From Candidatus Saccharimonadota bacterium (GTDB lineage: Bacteria; Patescibacteriota; Saccharimonadia; Saccharimonadales; Saccharimonadaceae), in the NCBI GenBank assembly GCA_015655045.1, contig JAATFU010000007.1:124001-188000 (forward strand): a DNA stretch of 64,000 nucleotides. Direction: 5' to 3'. The translations under genes and the position numbers were made by a program. Each line of letters begins with the position of its first letter. Within the stretch, counting starts at the first letter, position 1. The notes under the pieces were generated by a model. The model was not told where the DNA came from. It ran no database searches and worked only from the letters and a program-made list of their open reading frames with translations. Positions 45,809-55,626 of this stretch are shown here, one piece after another.

Positions 45809-47449
45809 ATGTATAAGGGTGGATCGAGTTACGTAGCCAGCTCAGCAAAAATCATACGCTATGCGGGATTATTTATCCCGCTCATCCTGGTCGCCTACGG
45901 GAGTCTTATGCAGGTCGGTATTATCAGTACCAACCACATGGTAAATGCTACCAGCTTCTTTGCAATTTGTTTTTGGTGGGTATATGTCAGCATTGTACAA
46001 TTTTGCCTACCCAGTAAAACCGCCCTTGCCTCGGCTCTTCGTCTCATTGCCTACCATCTCTTAGCCGCCGCCTACCTCTTATTCGTTTCGGGGCTTGACT
46101 CACCACTTGTAAGTTGCTGGATCTTACTGATTCTAGCATCACAGATATATTTTTCGAAGCGCGGACTTCGTCTCAGCATCCTCGCGTTTATTCTTGTCGT
46201 CATTGCCGATCTGCTCCTCTGGCCAGAGCTCGGTATAAATCATGTCATTACAGATGTCATCGCCCTGATTGCCATTGTCAGTACCGCCTACGTAACTCTG
46301 CGCATTACTCATTCCCAAGATATTGCCCATAGCGCCCTCACTCGAAGTAAACAACAAGAGGCACTCCAACGTGACCGTATCTTAACCCTTATTAACAACT
46401 TAACAGTTGGCGTTATTAGTACTGACCGAAATGGAATTATTCGGGTCTATAATGCAGCCAGCCTTGACTTACTTGATACCAACGATAGCTTGAATGGGCA
46501 ACATATCAATAGCATCCTACCTGTCGTAGATCAATTAGATAAGTCGATTAATCTTTTTGACGAGCTTCAAAAAGTGAAAACGGTTGTGAAACGTGACGAC
46601 CTCAACTATGCCTTTAGCGACGGCGAGGAGATTCGTCTTGAGCTAACCTATTCGGCTATTCGCAGCAACTATAGCCGCCAAACAAAAGGCGAGAGTAATG
46701 ATGGTTACATTATTATTTTGCGCGACGTCACTAAAGCAAAGAGTCTTGAAGAAGAGCGTGATGAGTTCGTCAGCGTCGTGAGTCATGAACTGCGAACGCC
46801 ACTCACCATTGCCGAAGGGAGTCTTTCAAATGTCCAGCTCATGATGAGTCATCCTGACATTACCCAGAAGATGCTTGGCGATGCAGTCGATATGGCCCAC
46901 GAGCAAATTGTCTTCTTATCGCACATGGTCAATGACCTCAGCACCCTCTCGCGGGCTGAGCGGGGAGTGGCCGATACAAGTGAACTGATTGATATTCGAG
47001 AACTGGCGCATAAACTCCATGATGAGTATAGCGACGAGGCAACAAAGAAGAACCTCCAACTCAACCTTGACCTGAGTGCCACCCTTGGCTTTGTGAATGC
47101 TAGCCGACTCTATCTTGAAGAGCTCCTGCAAAACTTCGTAACAAACTCCATAAAATACACGAAAGAAGGGACTATTACTCTGCGCGTTAAGCAAAAGGCG
47201 GGCATTGTTACGTTTGCAGTCAAAGACACCGGCATTGGTATTAGTAAGTCAGATCAAAACAAAATCTTTCAGAAATTCTATCGGAGCGAAGACTACCGTA
47301 CTCGCGAGACGGGTGGGACGGGTCTGGGCTTATATGTGGCTGCAAAACTTGCCCATAAGCTTGGTATTACTATTAAGGTCATCAGCCGACTTAATCATGG
47401 CTCAACCTTTAGTATTGATCTGCCCGTTGTGTCAAAAAAGTCGGCCTAA
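45809..47449 (+). CDS. Membrane sensor histidine kinase with PAS-like region
   Basis: FVSVVSHELRTPLTIAEG (H box), NSIKYTKEG, DTGIGIS, GGTGLGLYVA. Confidence 0.93.
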   Translation: MYKGGSSYVASSAKIIRYAGLFIPLILVAYGSLMQVGIISTNHMVNATSFFAICFWWVYVSIVQFCLPSKTALASALRLIAYHLLAAAYLLFVSGLDSPLVSCWILLILASQIYFSKRGLRLSILAFILVVIADLLLWPELGINHVITDVIALIAIVSTAYVTLRITHSQDIAHSALTRSKQQEALQRDRILTLINNLTVGVISTDRNGIIRVYNAASLDLLDTNDSLNGQHINSILPVVDQLDKSINLFDELQKVKTVVKRDDLNYAFSDGEEIRLELTYSAIRSNYSRQTKGESNDGYIIILRDVTKAKSLEEERDEFVSVVSHELRTPLTIAEGSLSNVQLMMSHPDITQKMLGDAVDMAHEQIVFLSHMVNDLSTLSRAERGVADTSELIDIRELAHKLHDEYSDEATKKNLQLNLDLSATLGFVNASRLYLEELLQNFVTNSIKYTKEGTITLRVKQKAGIVTFAVKDTGIGISKSDQNKIFQKFYRSEDYRTRETGGTGLGLYVAAKLAHKLGITIKVISRLNHGSTFSIDLPVVSKKSA

Positions 47450-47500
47450 ACTCTCTTGAAGAGCTTTGACCTCTTTATCCATATAGCTTATACTTTACCC

Positions 47501-48022
47501 ATGCACGTTCGTCATACTACCCGCCCAGGTTTTACTATTGTCGAGCTCCTCGTCGTTATTGTCGTTATTGCCATCTTAGCGGCTATTACTATCGTGGCTT
47601 ATACCGGTATTCAGGCAAAGGCATATGATTCAACCGTGAAAAGCGACCTCAAGAACCTCGCTAAGCAGTTTGAGCTCTATCGAATTGATCATGGAGTTTA
47701 CCCGGCGGGCTCAACCCAGTTAAATGCTATAGGTACCAAGGTAACTAAATCAGCCTATGGCAATGGATTTAATAACGGCGTCAATAATATCCTTTATTGC
47801 CGCGTGGCTGCTGATGGTCCAAATAAATTTGCTCTTATCGCTTCGAGTAAATCGGGTACCGTCTTTACGTATACTTCCGATTCTGGTGCATTTACAACCT
47901 CAGCCGCATGGATAGATTCTAATTCAATAAATATCTGTAATAATGTAGGCATTAATCAAACCGACAGTAGCGATCGTGACATTTTTTATCTCAATGGCGC
48001 CTGGCAATCTATCGCCGAGTAG
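47501..48022 (+). CDS. Type IV pilin-like protein
   Basis: RPGFTIVELLVVIVVIAILAAITIVAYTGIQ prepilin motif; TATACT-N6-ATG. Confidence 0.88.
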   Translation: MHVRHTTRPGFTIVELLVVIVVIAILAAITIVAYTGIQAKAYDSTVKSDLKNLAKQFELYRIDHGVYPAGSTQLNAIGTKVTKSAYGNGFNNGVNNILYCRVAADGPNKFALIASSKSGTVFTYTSDSGAFTTSAAWIDSNSINICNNVGINQTDSSDRDIFYLNGAWQSIAE

Positions 48023-48041
48023 TCATGACATCTCATAAGAA

Positions 48042-49235
48042 TTAGTGCTGGATCGTGGGAGACGTAGTTGATCGGGCAAGAATAGGCCGCCCTTTCCAGG
48101 TAACTGTCCGGCGCGCATAGTGAATAAAGCTCATGATCAAAACGATACCTTCTTGCACGATAATAACCGGCCATAACATAGCACCAAGAATCCATCCATG
48201 GCGCCATACATGGTGAAGATAACTACCGTAGATCATCATATATACAATAAGACTACCGATGCCAAGTAGCGGTAGTCTCGTCCACCCAACAAAGCCAGCC
48301 GACATAACAAGAACCAGCGGTATGAGCTGCATAAGAAGCCCAAGACTGACACCTATGACTCGTAACGGACTGACGCCTACGAGTGGGGCAAGGAGTCGTA
48401 TACTGGTATCAATTTGAGAACGCCACTTCTTTTCATATGTCACACCCAATTGTGGTGTACCAATCAGGAAGCGGTATGCATGCTGGGCATTCAACGAAGC
48501 TGCAAAATGAGTTTCGGGTTGAATATCTTGTTGATGTTTCGAGAAGCCACCTAGTTGCTCTTGGAGTACTTGGCGTCGAATCATCCAAGCACCACTCGCC
48601 ACAGCTGGTGCCTGAGGACGATGGAACAGGAGTGTCCAATAATATCTAAGGGGCGAGAATAACACGCTTACTCGTGGCCCATCTGCCCGTTGCGGTAAGA
48701 CTGATATCATGTGGGCTTTTTCTTGTTCGGCGTAGGCCACAAGCTGTTCAATACTATCAGGCGCCAGTAATGTGTCGACGTCCATATATAAAACATAGCT
48801 TCCGCTTGCCTCATCGAGTAAGCCCTGAAGGGCATAATTCTTACCAAGCCAGCCGGGAGGCAGCGCAGAGCCCTCAACAAAACGAACACCCGCGTGAGCA
48901 AACGACTTAATGAGGTAGGACGTATTATCGACTGAGCTATCATCAAGGACGATAATCTCCAACTTCGGATAAGTACTTGCAATCACCCGTTCCAGGCATT
49001 GAGCCATGGCATGCGTTTCGTTTCGGGCTGGTATACAGACACTCACGCTGGGCAGTTGATTTAACATAGTCGGCGCACTTATAAGCTGTTTCATTTTGAA
49101 ATGACGAAAAGCAAAGTGTAATTGATACGAAGCAAAGAGAGCCATGCCAAGGAGGCTGAGGAGAAACACGAGAAATAGGGTGTTGCTACCAATAAAGAGG
49201 TCCGTAAAAGTTAGTACGCCAAGTCCTTTGAACAT
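48042..49235 (-). CDS. Glycosyltransferase family 2
   Basis: VSVCIPARNETHAMAQCLERVIASTYPKLEIIVLDDSS, VLYMDVDTLL. Confidence 0.9.
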   Translation of the reverse strand: MFKGLGVLTFTDLFIGSNTLFLVFLLSLLGMALFASYQLHFAFRHFKMKQLISAPTMLNQLPSVSVCIPARNETHAMAQCLERVIASTYPKLEIIVLDDSSVDNTSYLIKSFAHAGVRFVEGSALPPGWLGKNYALQGLLDEASGSYVLYMDVDTLLAPDSIEQLVAYAEQEKAHMISVLPQRADGPRVSVLFSPLRYYWTLLFHRPQAPAVASGAWMIRRQVLQEQLGGFSKHQQDIQPETHFAASLNAQHAYRFLIGTPQLGVTYEKKWRSQIDTSIRLLAPLVGVSPLRVIGVSLGLLMQLIPLVLVMSAGFVGWTRLPLLGIGSLIVYMMIYGSYLHHVWRHGWILGAMLWPVIIVQEGIVLIMSFIHYARRTVTWKGRPILARSTTSPTIQH

Positions 49236-49354
49236 CTATATCTATCATATCATGGCATTTATAGCAAAAGCATAATCATTGACATTTTATACATACAGTA
49301 GTATAATATTGTTTAACTTGTCAAATTGGCAAGCGACCAGAACTTAAGGATAAC

Positions 49355-49726
49355 ATGGCCCAGAACACGCTGTATGCAACAACAGCTCCCACGTATTCCC
49401 GAAAGGGGACTACCATGGGAGCGTATCTCACGCAGGGATGTATCGTTGGTGATGGTGTATTCATTGGCTCCGGTGCCACTGTGTATGCCGCCTCCATTGG
49501 CGACAACTCGATAATCGGTGCCGATGTCACAATTGGTATCGACACCACCATCGGTAACAATGTCGTCATCGAAGAGCGTGCACACATCGGCGCCAATTGC
49601 ATCATCCATGATGGCGCACACATCGGCGCAGATGCGCAGCTCAAGAAGGGGAATATCGTTGAGCCAGACGAGGTGGTGCCCACAAGCACCACCCGCAAGG
49701 CCGTCATCGAACCGAGTCGCCATTAG
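49355..49726 (+). CDS. Left-handed beta-helix (hexapeptide repeat) protein
   Basis: IGDNSIIGADVTIGIDTTIGNNVVIEERAHIGANCIIHDGAHIGADA. Confidence 0.8.
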   Translation: MAQNTLYATTAPTYSRKGTTMGAYLTQGCIVGDGVFIGSGATVYAASIGDNSIIGADVTIGIDTTIGNNVVIEERAHIGANCIIHDGAHIGADAQLKKGNIVEPDEVVPTSTTRKAVIEPSRH

Positions 49727-49747
49727 TTTGGCTTATCCTCTGGAGGG

Positions 49748-49786
49748 GTGATCGAGCAATGCCACATGGCAGCTCGATCACCCCAG
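49748..49786 (+). terminator. Long-stem GC-rich hairpin
   Basis: GGGGTGATCGAGC...GCTCGATCACCCC. Confidence 0.6.
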
Positions 49787-49870
49787 ATCAACTTGACTTT
49801 GTACGCCCCACCCGTTACACTTTTACTTGACAGTCTGCTAAGCAGGCTTTTTAATTTGGGAGTAGAAAAC

Positions 49871-50236
49871 GTGGCCACAAAGAACAAAAAAAGCGCCCCA
49901 TCAAAAGTAGCCGAGAGTGAGACACCTCACGTTACTCGTGTCACGGCTATTGATACTGCTCCAAAGCTAAAAGCGGCTAAGCAGTCAAACGCAGATGATA
50001 CCACGACAAAGTCAGCCAAAGCGCCCCTGAGCTTTAAAAAGTTTATATACCCACTTGTGGCACTGGGTCGGTATTTTAAGGGTTCGTGGTATGAGCTTCG
50101 TCAAGTTCGTTGGCCTGATCGCAAGGCCACCTGGAGTCTTACTGCAGCTGTATTATTATTTACCGCGTTCTTTATAGTGCTGATTGTGCTACTCGACGCC
50201 GGTTTTAAGTTTTTATTTGAACAAATTTTAGGATAA
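49871..50236 (+). CDS. secE: Preprotein translocase subunit SecE
   Basis: WYELRQVRWPDRKATWSLTAAVLLFTAFFIVLIVLLDAGFKFL; GTG start chosen; upstream of nusG. Confidence 0.9.
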   Translation: MATKNKKSAPSKVAESETPHVTRVTAIDTAPKLKAAKQSNADDTTTKSAKAPLSFKKFIYPLVALGRYFKGSWYELRQVRWPDRKATWSLTAAVLLFTAFFIVLIVLLDAGFKFLFEQILG

Positions 50237-50244
50237 AGGATACT

Positions 50245-50790
50245 ATGTCAAACAACCGATATGATTCAACTCGTCAATGGTACGCCATTCACACTTACAG
50301 TGGTTACGAAGAAAAAGTAGCCGACAGTATTCGTCAGCGTATTAACGCCGTCGATATGGCCGATAAGATCTTTGATGTGATGGTGCCAAAGGAAAAGCAG
50401 ATTGAAATTAAAAACGGCAAACGTAAAGTAGTTGAGAAGAAAATCTTCCAAGGCTATGCGCTTGTTGAAATGAAGCTTACCGATGAAACCTGGTATATTG
50501 TCCGTAATACTCCAGGAGTCACTGGCTTCGTCGGCACCGGCACCGAACCGACTCCAGTCTCTGATAGTGAAATTTCAAAGATCAAGAAGCGCATGGGCGT
50601 TGAAGATCCTAAGCACCAAATTGACTTCAAAGAAGGCGAAGTGGTCAGCATTACCGACGGTCCTTTCAAGGGCTTCGATGGCGCAATTAGCGAAATCGAT
50701 ACACAAAAGGGTAAGATTAAGGTCATGGTCAGCATGTTTGGCCGTGATACACCAGTTGAACTGGACGCCTTACAGGTAACGAAAGTTTAA
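50245..50790 (+). CDS. nusG: Transcription termination/antitermination protein NusG
   Basis: WYAIHTYSGYEEKVADSIRQR; KOW EGEVVSITDGPFKGFDGAI. Confidence 0.97.
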   Translation: MSNNRYDSTRQWYAIHTYSGYEEKVADSIRQRINAVDMADKIFDVMVPKEKQIEIKNGKRKVVEKKIFQGYALVEMKLTDETWYIVRNTPGVTGFVGTGTEPTPVSDSEISKIKKRMGVEDPKHQIDFKEGEVVSITDGPFKGFDGAISEIDTQKGKIKVMVSMFGRDTPVELDALQVTKV

Positions 50791-50801
50791 TTGAATCTAT
50801 A

Positions 50802-50828
50802 AGCCCGAATCAATCGGGCTTATTTTTT
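50802..50828 (+). terminator. Intrinsic terminator after nusG
   Basis: AAGCCCGAatcaaTCGGGCTTATTTTTT. Confidence 0.85.
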
Positions 50829-50831
50829 ACT

Positions 50832-51311
50832 ATGACAAATCACGAACATATACCATCCACCGAACTTCGCATCGCTGTCTTTGCACCAGACAGTGGTCAT
50901 CTAATTACACCCCTCGTCACCCATGAGAAAAAGATCGAACTGTTTCGAACACGCCCTGACAACCCTTTTCAATCTCATGAACACATTGCCCATAAACTAC
51001 TTGGGAATCTTGCTACCTATAACCTCCACACCAGTAGCCTCATGGATCTCGGCCGTATCGAGCTTGCCACGGACGATGAACCCGTCGCACCCGACAACGA
51101 TCCGGCATTAGCTGTGTATGGCTATGCCTTACGCGTACCAAAAGATGTGACAATTAATCCGCGACTCCTACGTGTCCAGCAACTTGAGCTTCAACCGCTG
51201 GTTGAATCAGTCGAACAGAATCCGGCTATCTTGACGCCCTATGACCTTGAGGTACTGAAGCGATGTCTACAAATACCCATGATTGCTGCCCGCTTACATA
51301 AAGACGAGTAG
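50832..51311 (+). CDS. Hypothetical protein (159 aa)
   Basis: ORF between nusG and rplK. Confidence 0.6.
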   Translation: MTNHEHIPSTELRIAVFAPDSGHLITPLVTHEKKIELFRTRPDNPFQSHEHIAHKLLGNLATYNLHTSSLMDLGRIELATDDEPVAPDNDPALAVYGYALRVPKDVTINPRLLRVQQLELQPLVESVEQNPAILTPYDLEVLKRCLQIPMIAARLHKDE

Positions 51312-51400
51312 CGGCTCCACTTGATATATCAAGCCCAATTTGCTATGCTATATCAGTTACGCACTCGTTAATTCGAGTACAAGAAAGAGAAGAAGTTACT

Positions 51401-51826
51401 ATGGCAAAGAAAATTATTGGAAATCTGAAGCTCCGCATTCCAGCTGGGCGAGCAACTGCAGGACCTCCCGTGGGTTCAACCCTCGGTCAATGGGGCCTCA
51501 ACATGATGGATTTTATCAATCCATTTAATGAAGGTACCAAAGACCTCATGGGTAAAGACGTTATTGTTCACCTGCAGGTATACGAAGACCGCAGCTTTAC
51601 CTGGAATTCACTCGGGCAACCCGTTGATGACCTGATCCGCGAGAAGGCAGGCATTAAAAAGGGAAGTGGTAAGCCACACAGTGAAAAAGTCGGGAAGATT
51701 ACTCGAGCCCAACTTGAGGAAATTGCCGAACTCAAAAAAGACCAGCTGAATGCGATCGACATGGATGGTCGCGTGAAAGTAATCGCTGGAACCGCCCGTT
51801 CAATGGGCGTCGAAGTCGAAGGCTAA
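51401..51826 (+). CDS. rplK: 50S ribosomal protein L11
   Basis: IIGNLKLRIPAGRATAGPPVGSTLGQWGLNMMDFINPFN. Confidence 0.97.
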   Translation: MAKKIIGNLKLRIPAGRATAGPPVGSTLGQWGLNMMDFINPFNEGTKDLMGKDVIVHLQVYEDRSFTWNSLGQPVDDLIREKAGIKKGSGKPHSEKVGKITRAQLEEIAELKKDQLNAIDMDGRVKVIAGTARSMGVEVEG

Positions 51827-51844
51827 CTATCTAGTCCACACATA

Positions 51845-51873
51845 AAAAGTCACCACTGCTGGTGACTTTTTAC
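51845..51873. terminator. Intrinsic terminator
   Basis: AAAAAGTCACCACTGCTGGTGACTTTTT. Confidence 0.85.
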
Positions 51874-52158
51874 TTAGAAATCTTCATCTGGATTATCACT
51901 TGGTTTTGCACCCCAACGCCAATGTGGACGCGGACTTTTAAGACCAATGATCACAAATAGTAGTATTACTATAGCCAAGACAGCGGCCAGAAAAGTCGTA
52001 TACTGGCTCGAACTAGGATTGGTGGGGAGCTGAAAAGCTGCTAGCACGATAAGAATAAACCAGACAATGAGCGTTGCCCATCCCTGCCATGTAACGGGCG
52101 TCCACCCCCAACCAAAGCGACGACGTTTAAACCAGTAGCGTGGTGTATTTTTTTGCAT
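51874..52158 (-). CDS. Small membrane hypothetical protein
   Basis: MQKNTPRYWFKRRRFGWGW... two TM segments. Confidence 0.6.
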   Translation of the reverse strand: MQKNTPRYWFKRRRFGWGWTPVTWQGWATLIVWFILIVLAAFQLPTNPSSSQYTTFLAAVLAIVILLFVIIGLKSPRPHWRWGAKPSDNPDEDF

Positions 52159-52174
52159 AGTTACAGTATAACAT

Positions 52175-53845
52175 CTAGAAATGTTCACGAATATGAGAGT
52201 AGCTATAATCCCAGTCGGCGTTAGCTTTCTTGTGTGGATTAAAGATAGCCTGTGGATCAAAGATAGTCTTCGTTTGTTTGAATAGATCGACTATATCCTT
52301 GCCATACATCTGCGTGAGCCATGGCCCACGCACCAGCCCATCGTTATGCTCACCACTGAGACTTCCTTTATACTTTAAGACTAGCTCATTGACCTCTTTC
52401 ATTGCTGGGAGGAGTTTCTCTCGGTCTTTCGGATCCTCGAGCTTCATGAGTGGAATAATATGAAAGTTACCATCGCCCATATGCCCCGCAATGGTAGCAA
52501 AAAGTTTATACTTTTTAATGATTGCCCTGATTTGGGGAAGGAATTCAGCCAGGTACTCGGGATTAACGATCAGATCGTCAATAAAGGGAGCGGTGTGTTT
52601 ATCCTTAACTTTACTGCGTAGTAATTGAAAACTATAGCGACGCATGAGCCAGAACTTTTCACTCGCGCCTTCGGTTGGGTCCTCTTCAAAACCATTAATC
52701 TCATAGCGAGCTCGCATCGGGCCAAGATCACGGTGAAGTGCCTTAATCTTATTCCGCACTTCGTCTTCAGTCGAGCCAGTAAATTCAATCATGAGAATTA
52801 GTTTTGGGATGCCCTTAATCAAGAGGATACCATCGGGAATCAGAGTGATAAGTAAGTGAATAAACTTAATTGGGCCCAGCATCTTGAGGAAGCTTGGCAT
52901 AAATCGAATACTGAGCCAGAAAGTGGCATCATCAAAACCTTCAAATGTGGCTGGATGATGTGACATAACTTTTGGAATCAGTTCCCCAAGATCATCAATA
53001 TCTCGCAGAAATAACACGAGCAGACCCGAGTGGGTCGTACGTGGCACAAGTTTTAGGGTGCCCTCGGTGATAAAGCCGAGCGTGCCCTGTGCCCCCACGA
53101 TCACCTGTGTCAAATCAAAAATACCTATTTCCCGGTCCCAGACGTCCCAGAGTCGATAGCCAGTCGAGTTCTTACTGACGTGAGGCTTGGCGGCTTTGAT
53201 TTGGTCATAATTTGCCTCAATTAGTTCAAACAGGTCCTTATAGACCATACCTTCAAAATCACTTTGATTCATCTTGGCATTGAGCTCGCTACGCGTCAGT
53301 GGTTTGACGAGCCGTTCAATACCGTCGGCAAAGACGAACTTCATCGCCGGGACGTATTTCTCAGTCTTCCCAAACTCCAGTGACTTCTCGCCACCTGAGT
53401 TATTACTCATCATACCGCCAACTGTACAAAGATCCCGACTGGCAGGAAAAGAGGGGAGTAGGCCATTATACTTGGCTGTTTCCGTGTCAAAGTCACGGAA
53501 GAAAGCACCAGGCTGAGTCACCGCTTGGTGACTATCAACGGAAATAATCTTTGTTAAGTAGCGGTTAAAGTCAACGATAATAGAGTCATTGATAGCTGCA
53601 CCACTCATATCGGTGCCTGCGCTACGAGCCGTGAGTGAGAGCTGAGGGTGAGCTTTTTTCTCTTCGGCAATAAGCGTAACGACTCGTTCCACATCTTTGG
53701 CTGATTTTGGTGCAACGACTAACTGAGGTTTAATTTCGAACATTGAAGCATCATGAGAGTAAAATTCAAGTGTCTTATCGGCATCTTCGATATCACCACT
53801 AAAGCCTTGTTGGGTCAGTTTTTGTTTTATAGGTTCCATATGCAT
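52175..53845 (-). CDS. FAD-binding oxidase (GlcD / D-lactate dehydrogenase-like)
   Basis: LSLTARSAGTDMSGAAINDSIIVDFNRYL; FATIAGHMGDGNFHIIPLM. Confidence 0.9.
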   Translation of the reverse strand: MHMEPIKQKLTQQGFSGDIEDADKTLEFYSHDASMFEIKPQLVVAPKSAKDVERVVTLIAEEKKAHPQLSLTARSAGTDMSGAAINDSIIVDFNRYLTKIISVDSHQAVTQPGAFFRDFDTETAKYNGLLPSFPASRDLCTVGGMMSNNSGGEKSLEFGKTEKYVPAMKFVFADGIERLVKPLTRSELNAKMNQSDFEGMVYKDLFELIEANYDQIKAAKPHVSKNSTGYRLWDVWDREIGIFDLTQVIVGAQGTLGFITEGTLKLVPRTTHSGLLVLFLRDIDDLGELIPKVMSHHPATFEGFDDATFWLSIRFMPSFLKMLGPIKFIHLLITLIPDGILLIKGIPKLILMIEFTGSTEDEVRNKIKALHRDLGPMRARYEINGFEEDPTEGASEKFWLMRRYSFQLLRSKVKDKHTAPFIDDLIVNPEYLAEFLPQIRAIIKKYKLFATIAGHMGDGNFHIIPLMKLEDPKDREKLLPAMKEVNELVLKYKGSLSGEHNDGLVRGPWLTQMYGKDIVDLFKQTKTIFDPQAIFNPHKKANADWDYSYSHIREHF

Positions 53846-53965
53846 TAATCATAACCACTATAGAAGATGGACGCAAGTAGTTAGGGTATGGACTTGATCT
53901 CCCCTTGCGAAAGCAGCCTTCCATATTCTCATTTATCATGCTATAATAACGGCATAAACAATCAA

Positions 53966-54008
53966 TGTTGGGAGGCCTAAAAAGCCGTTTGCACCACAGA
54001 AAGGGTTA
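53966..54008 (+). promoter_or_regulatory. Possible L1-binding leader
   Basis: tgttGGGAGGcctaaaaaGCCGTTTgcACCACAgaaagg upstream of rplA. Confidence 0.45.
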
Positions 54009-54016
54009 CTAACCTT

Positions 54017-55033
54017 ATGGCTAAAAAAGCCGAATTACTCGAACAAGCGAAAACACTTGGTCTTGAACTAACAGATAAAAGTACTATTGCCCAACTTGAA
54101 GCTGCTATTGCTGGCGTTACTGCCACTGAAGCACACGAAGGAGACACTCCATCAACAGAGGCAGTTGCCGAAGCTCCCAAAGAAGTAAAAGTTGCCAAAG
54201 CTGGTAAGCGAAGCGTTAAAGCCCTCACCGAAGCTGAAGAGAAAGCCGAAAAAGAAGCTCGCAAGGCAGCTGGCGATACTACGCCACAGTCTGAAGATGC
54301 CGAAACTCACGTTAAGGGTCCTCGTCCCGTAACTCGTCCACTCCTCGAACGACGCGGCAAAGCGTACCGTAAAGTTAATGAGCTTATTAATAAAGAAACT
54401 ATCTACAGCTTGGCCGATGCGCTTGCCCTTGCGACCAAAACAAGTCCTAGCAAGTTTGACGCGAGCGTTGAAGTTCACGTCAAGCTTGGTGTTGACCCCC
54501 GTCAAGCTGATCAGAATATTCGTGCAACAGTGTCGCTTCCCAACGGAACCGGCAAAACGATCCGCGTAGCTGTGTTTGCCCCAGAATCTGACCATGCTGC
54601 CGCTAAAAAAGCCGGTGCAGATATTATTGGCGATGAGGACTTCTTGAAGCAACTAGATAAAGAAGATATTAACTTTGATATCCTTGTCGCAACTCCTCAG
54701 TATATGCCTCGTCTTGGTAAATATGCTCGGCTGCTTGGCCCTCGTGGCTTGATGCCAAACCCAAAGAGTGGTTCGGTTGCTACCGATGTTGCCAAGGCAG
54801 TACAAGAAGCTAAAGCCGGTAAGGTTGAGTACCGCGTCGATAAACAGGCGATCGTCCACCTTGCTATTGGTAAAGTAAGCTTTGGTGTCGAGAAACTAGC
54901 GGGTAATGCAAAGGCCTTCTTTGATAGCCTGCAAAGCCAAAAGCCATCAAGCTTGAAGTCTTCATATGTTAAATCAACTCACATCAGTACCACGCAGGGT
55001 CCTGGTATCAAGGTTGAAAACGTTATCAACTAG
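54017..55033 (+). CDS. rplA: 50S ribosomal protein L1 with ~105 aa N-terminal extension
   Basis: [68 protein letters not shown]. Confidence 0.95.
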   Translation: MAKKAELLEQAKTLGLELTDKSTIAQLEAAIAGVTATEAHEGDTPSTEAVAEAPKEVKVAKAGKRSVKALTEAEEKAEKEARKAAGDTTPQSEDAETHVKGPRPVTRPLLERRGKAYRKVNELINKETIYSLADALALATKTSPSKFDASVEVHVKLGVDPRQADQNIRATVSLPNGTGKTIRVAVFAPESDHAAAKKAGADIIGDEDFLKQLDKEDINFDILVATPQYMPRLGKYARLLGPRGLMPNPKSGSVATDVAKAVQEAKAGKVEYRVDKQAIVHLAIGKVSFGVEKLAGNAKAFFDSLQSQKPSSLKSSYVKSTHISTTQGPGIKVENVIN

Positions 55034-55049
55034 GTTATAGTTTAAACAA

Positions 55050-55082
55050 AAATACCTCGCTCCACCGGGCGAGGTATTTTAA
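55050..55082 (+). terminator. Intrinsic terminator after rplA
   Basis: AAAATACCTCGCtccaccgGGCGAGGTATTTT. Confidence 0.85.
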
Positions 55083-55097
55083 TAGTTGAACTCCACT

Positions 55098-55457
55098 TTA
55101 AGCGGCCTTGGTGTGTAGCGATGGGGGTAATTCTTCAGGGTCACTCAGGGCACGTAGCTGTTGTGGAGTACAAGCAATCTGGTCAATTGGTAAAGATGAA
55201 AGTATTCCCTCAATTCTATCTTGAGCGAGAGTGGTTGCCACTTCATCCGGAAGACCAGTGACGGCTTTGACGCCATCAATATAGTGATCATACACGGCAG
55301 CCTTATCGACACCGGAAAGATTGTTATCGTTTTTATTTAAGAAAACTTCGACGCAACTGTTCGTCATTGCATCAACCAACGCATTCGCATCGGGATTGAG
55401 GGTCTCTTCGGGTGTAGGGATCTGATTTTCAATGAATTGGGCCGATTCCATGTTCAT
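55098..55457 (-). CDS. Hypothetical protein (119 aa)
   Basis: ORF. Confidence 0.55.
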   Translation of the reverse strand: MNMESAQFIENQIPTPEETLNPDANALVDAMTNSCVEVFLNKNDNNLSGVDKAAVYDHYIDGVKAVTGLPDEVATTLAQDRIEGILSSLPIDQIACTPQQLRALSDPEELPPSLHTKAA

Positions 55458-55626
55458 ACTTTCTGTTTACTTATATATCTCTTATATGTTTGTGATGATA
55501 ATGTCGCTTACTCACAGTGTAGCATAAGTAGTACAAAATAGAATCGCTTAAAAGCGAAAGATAGGTTAAAATACCAGAAGGTGGGTGAACCTTTATAGTT
55601 TACTCTTGATCAACGTTAGGATAACA

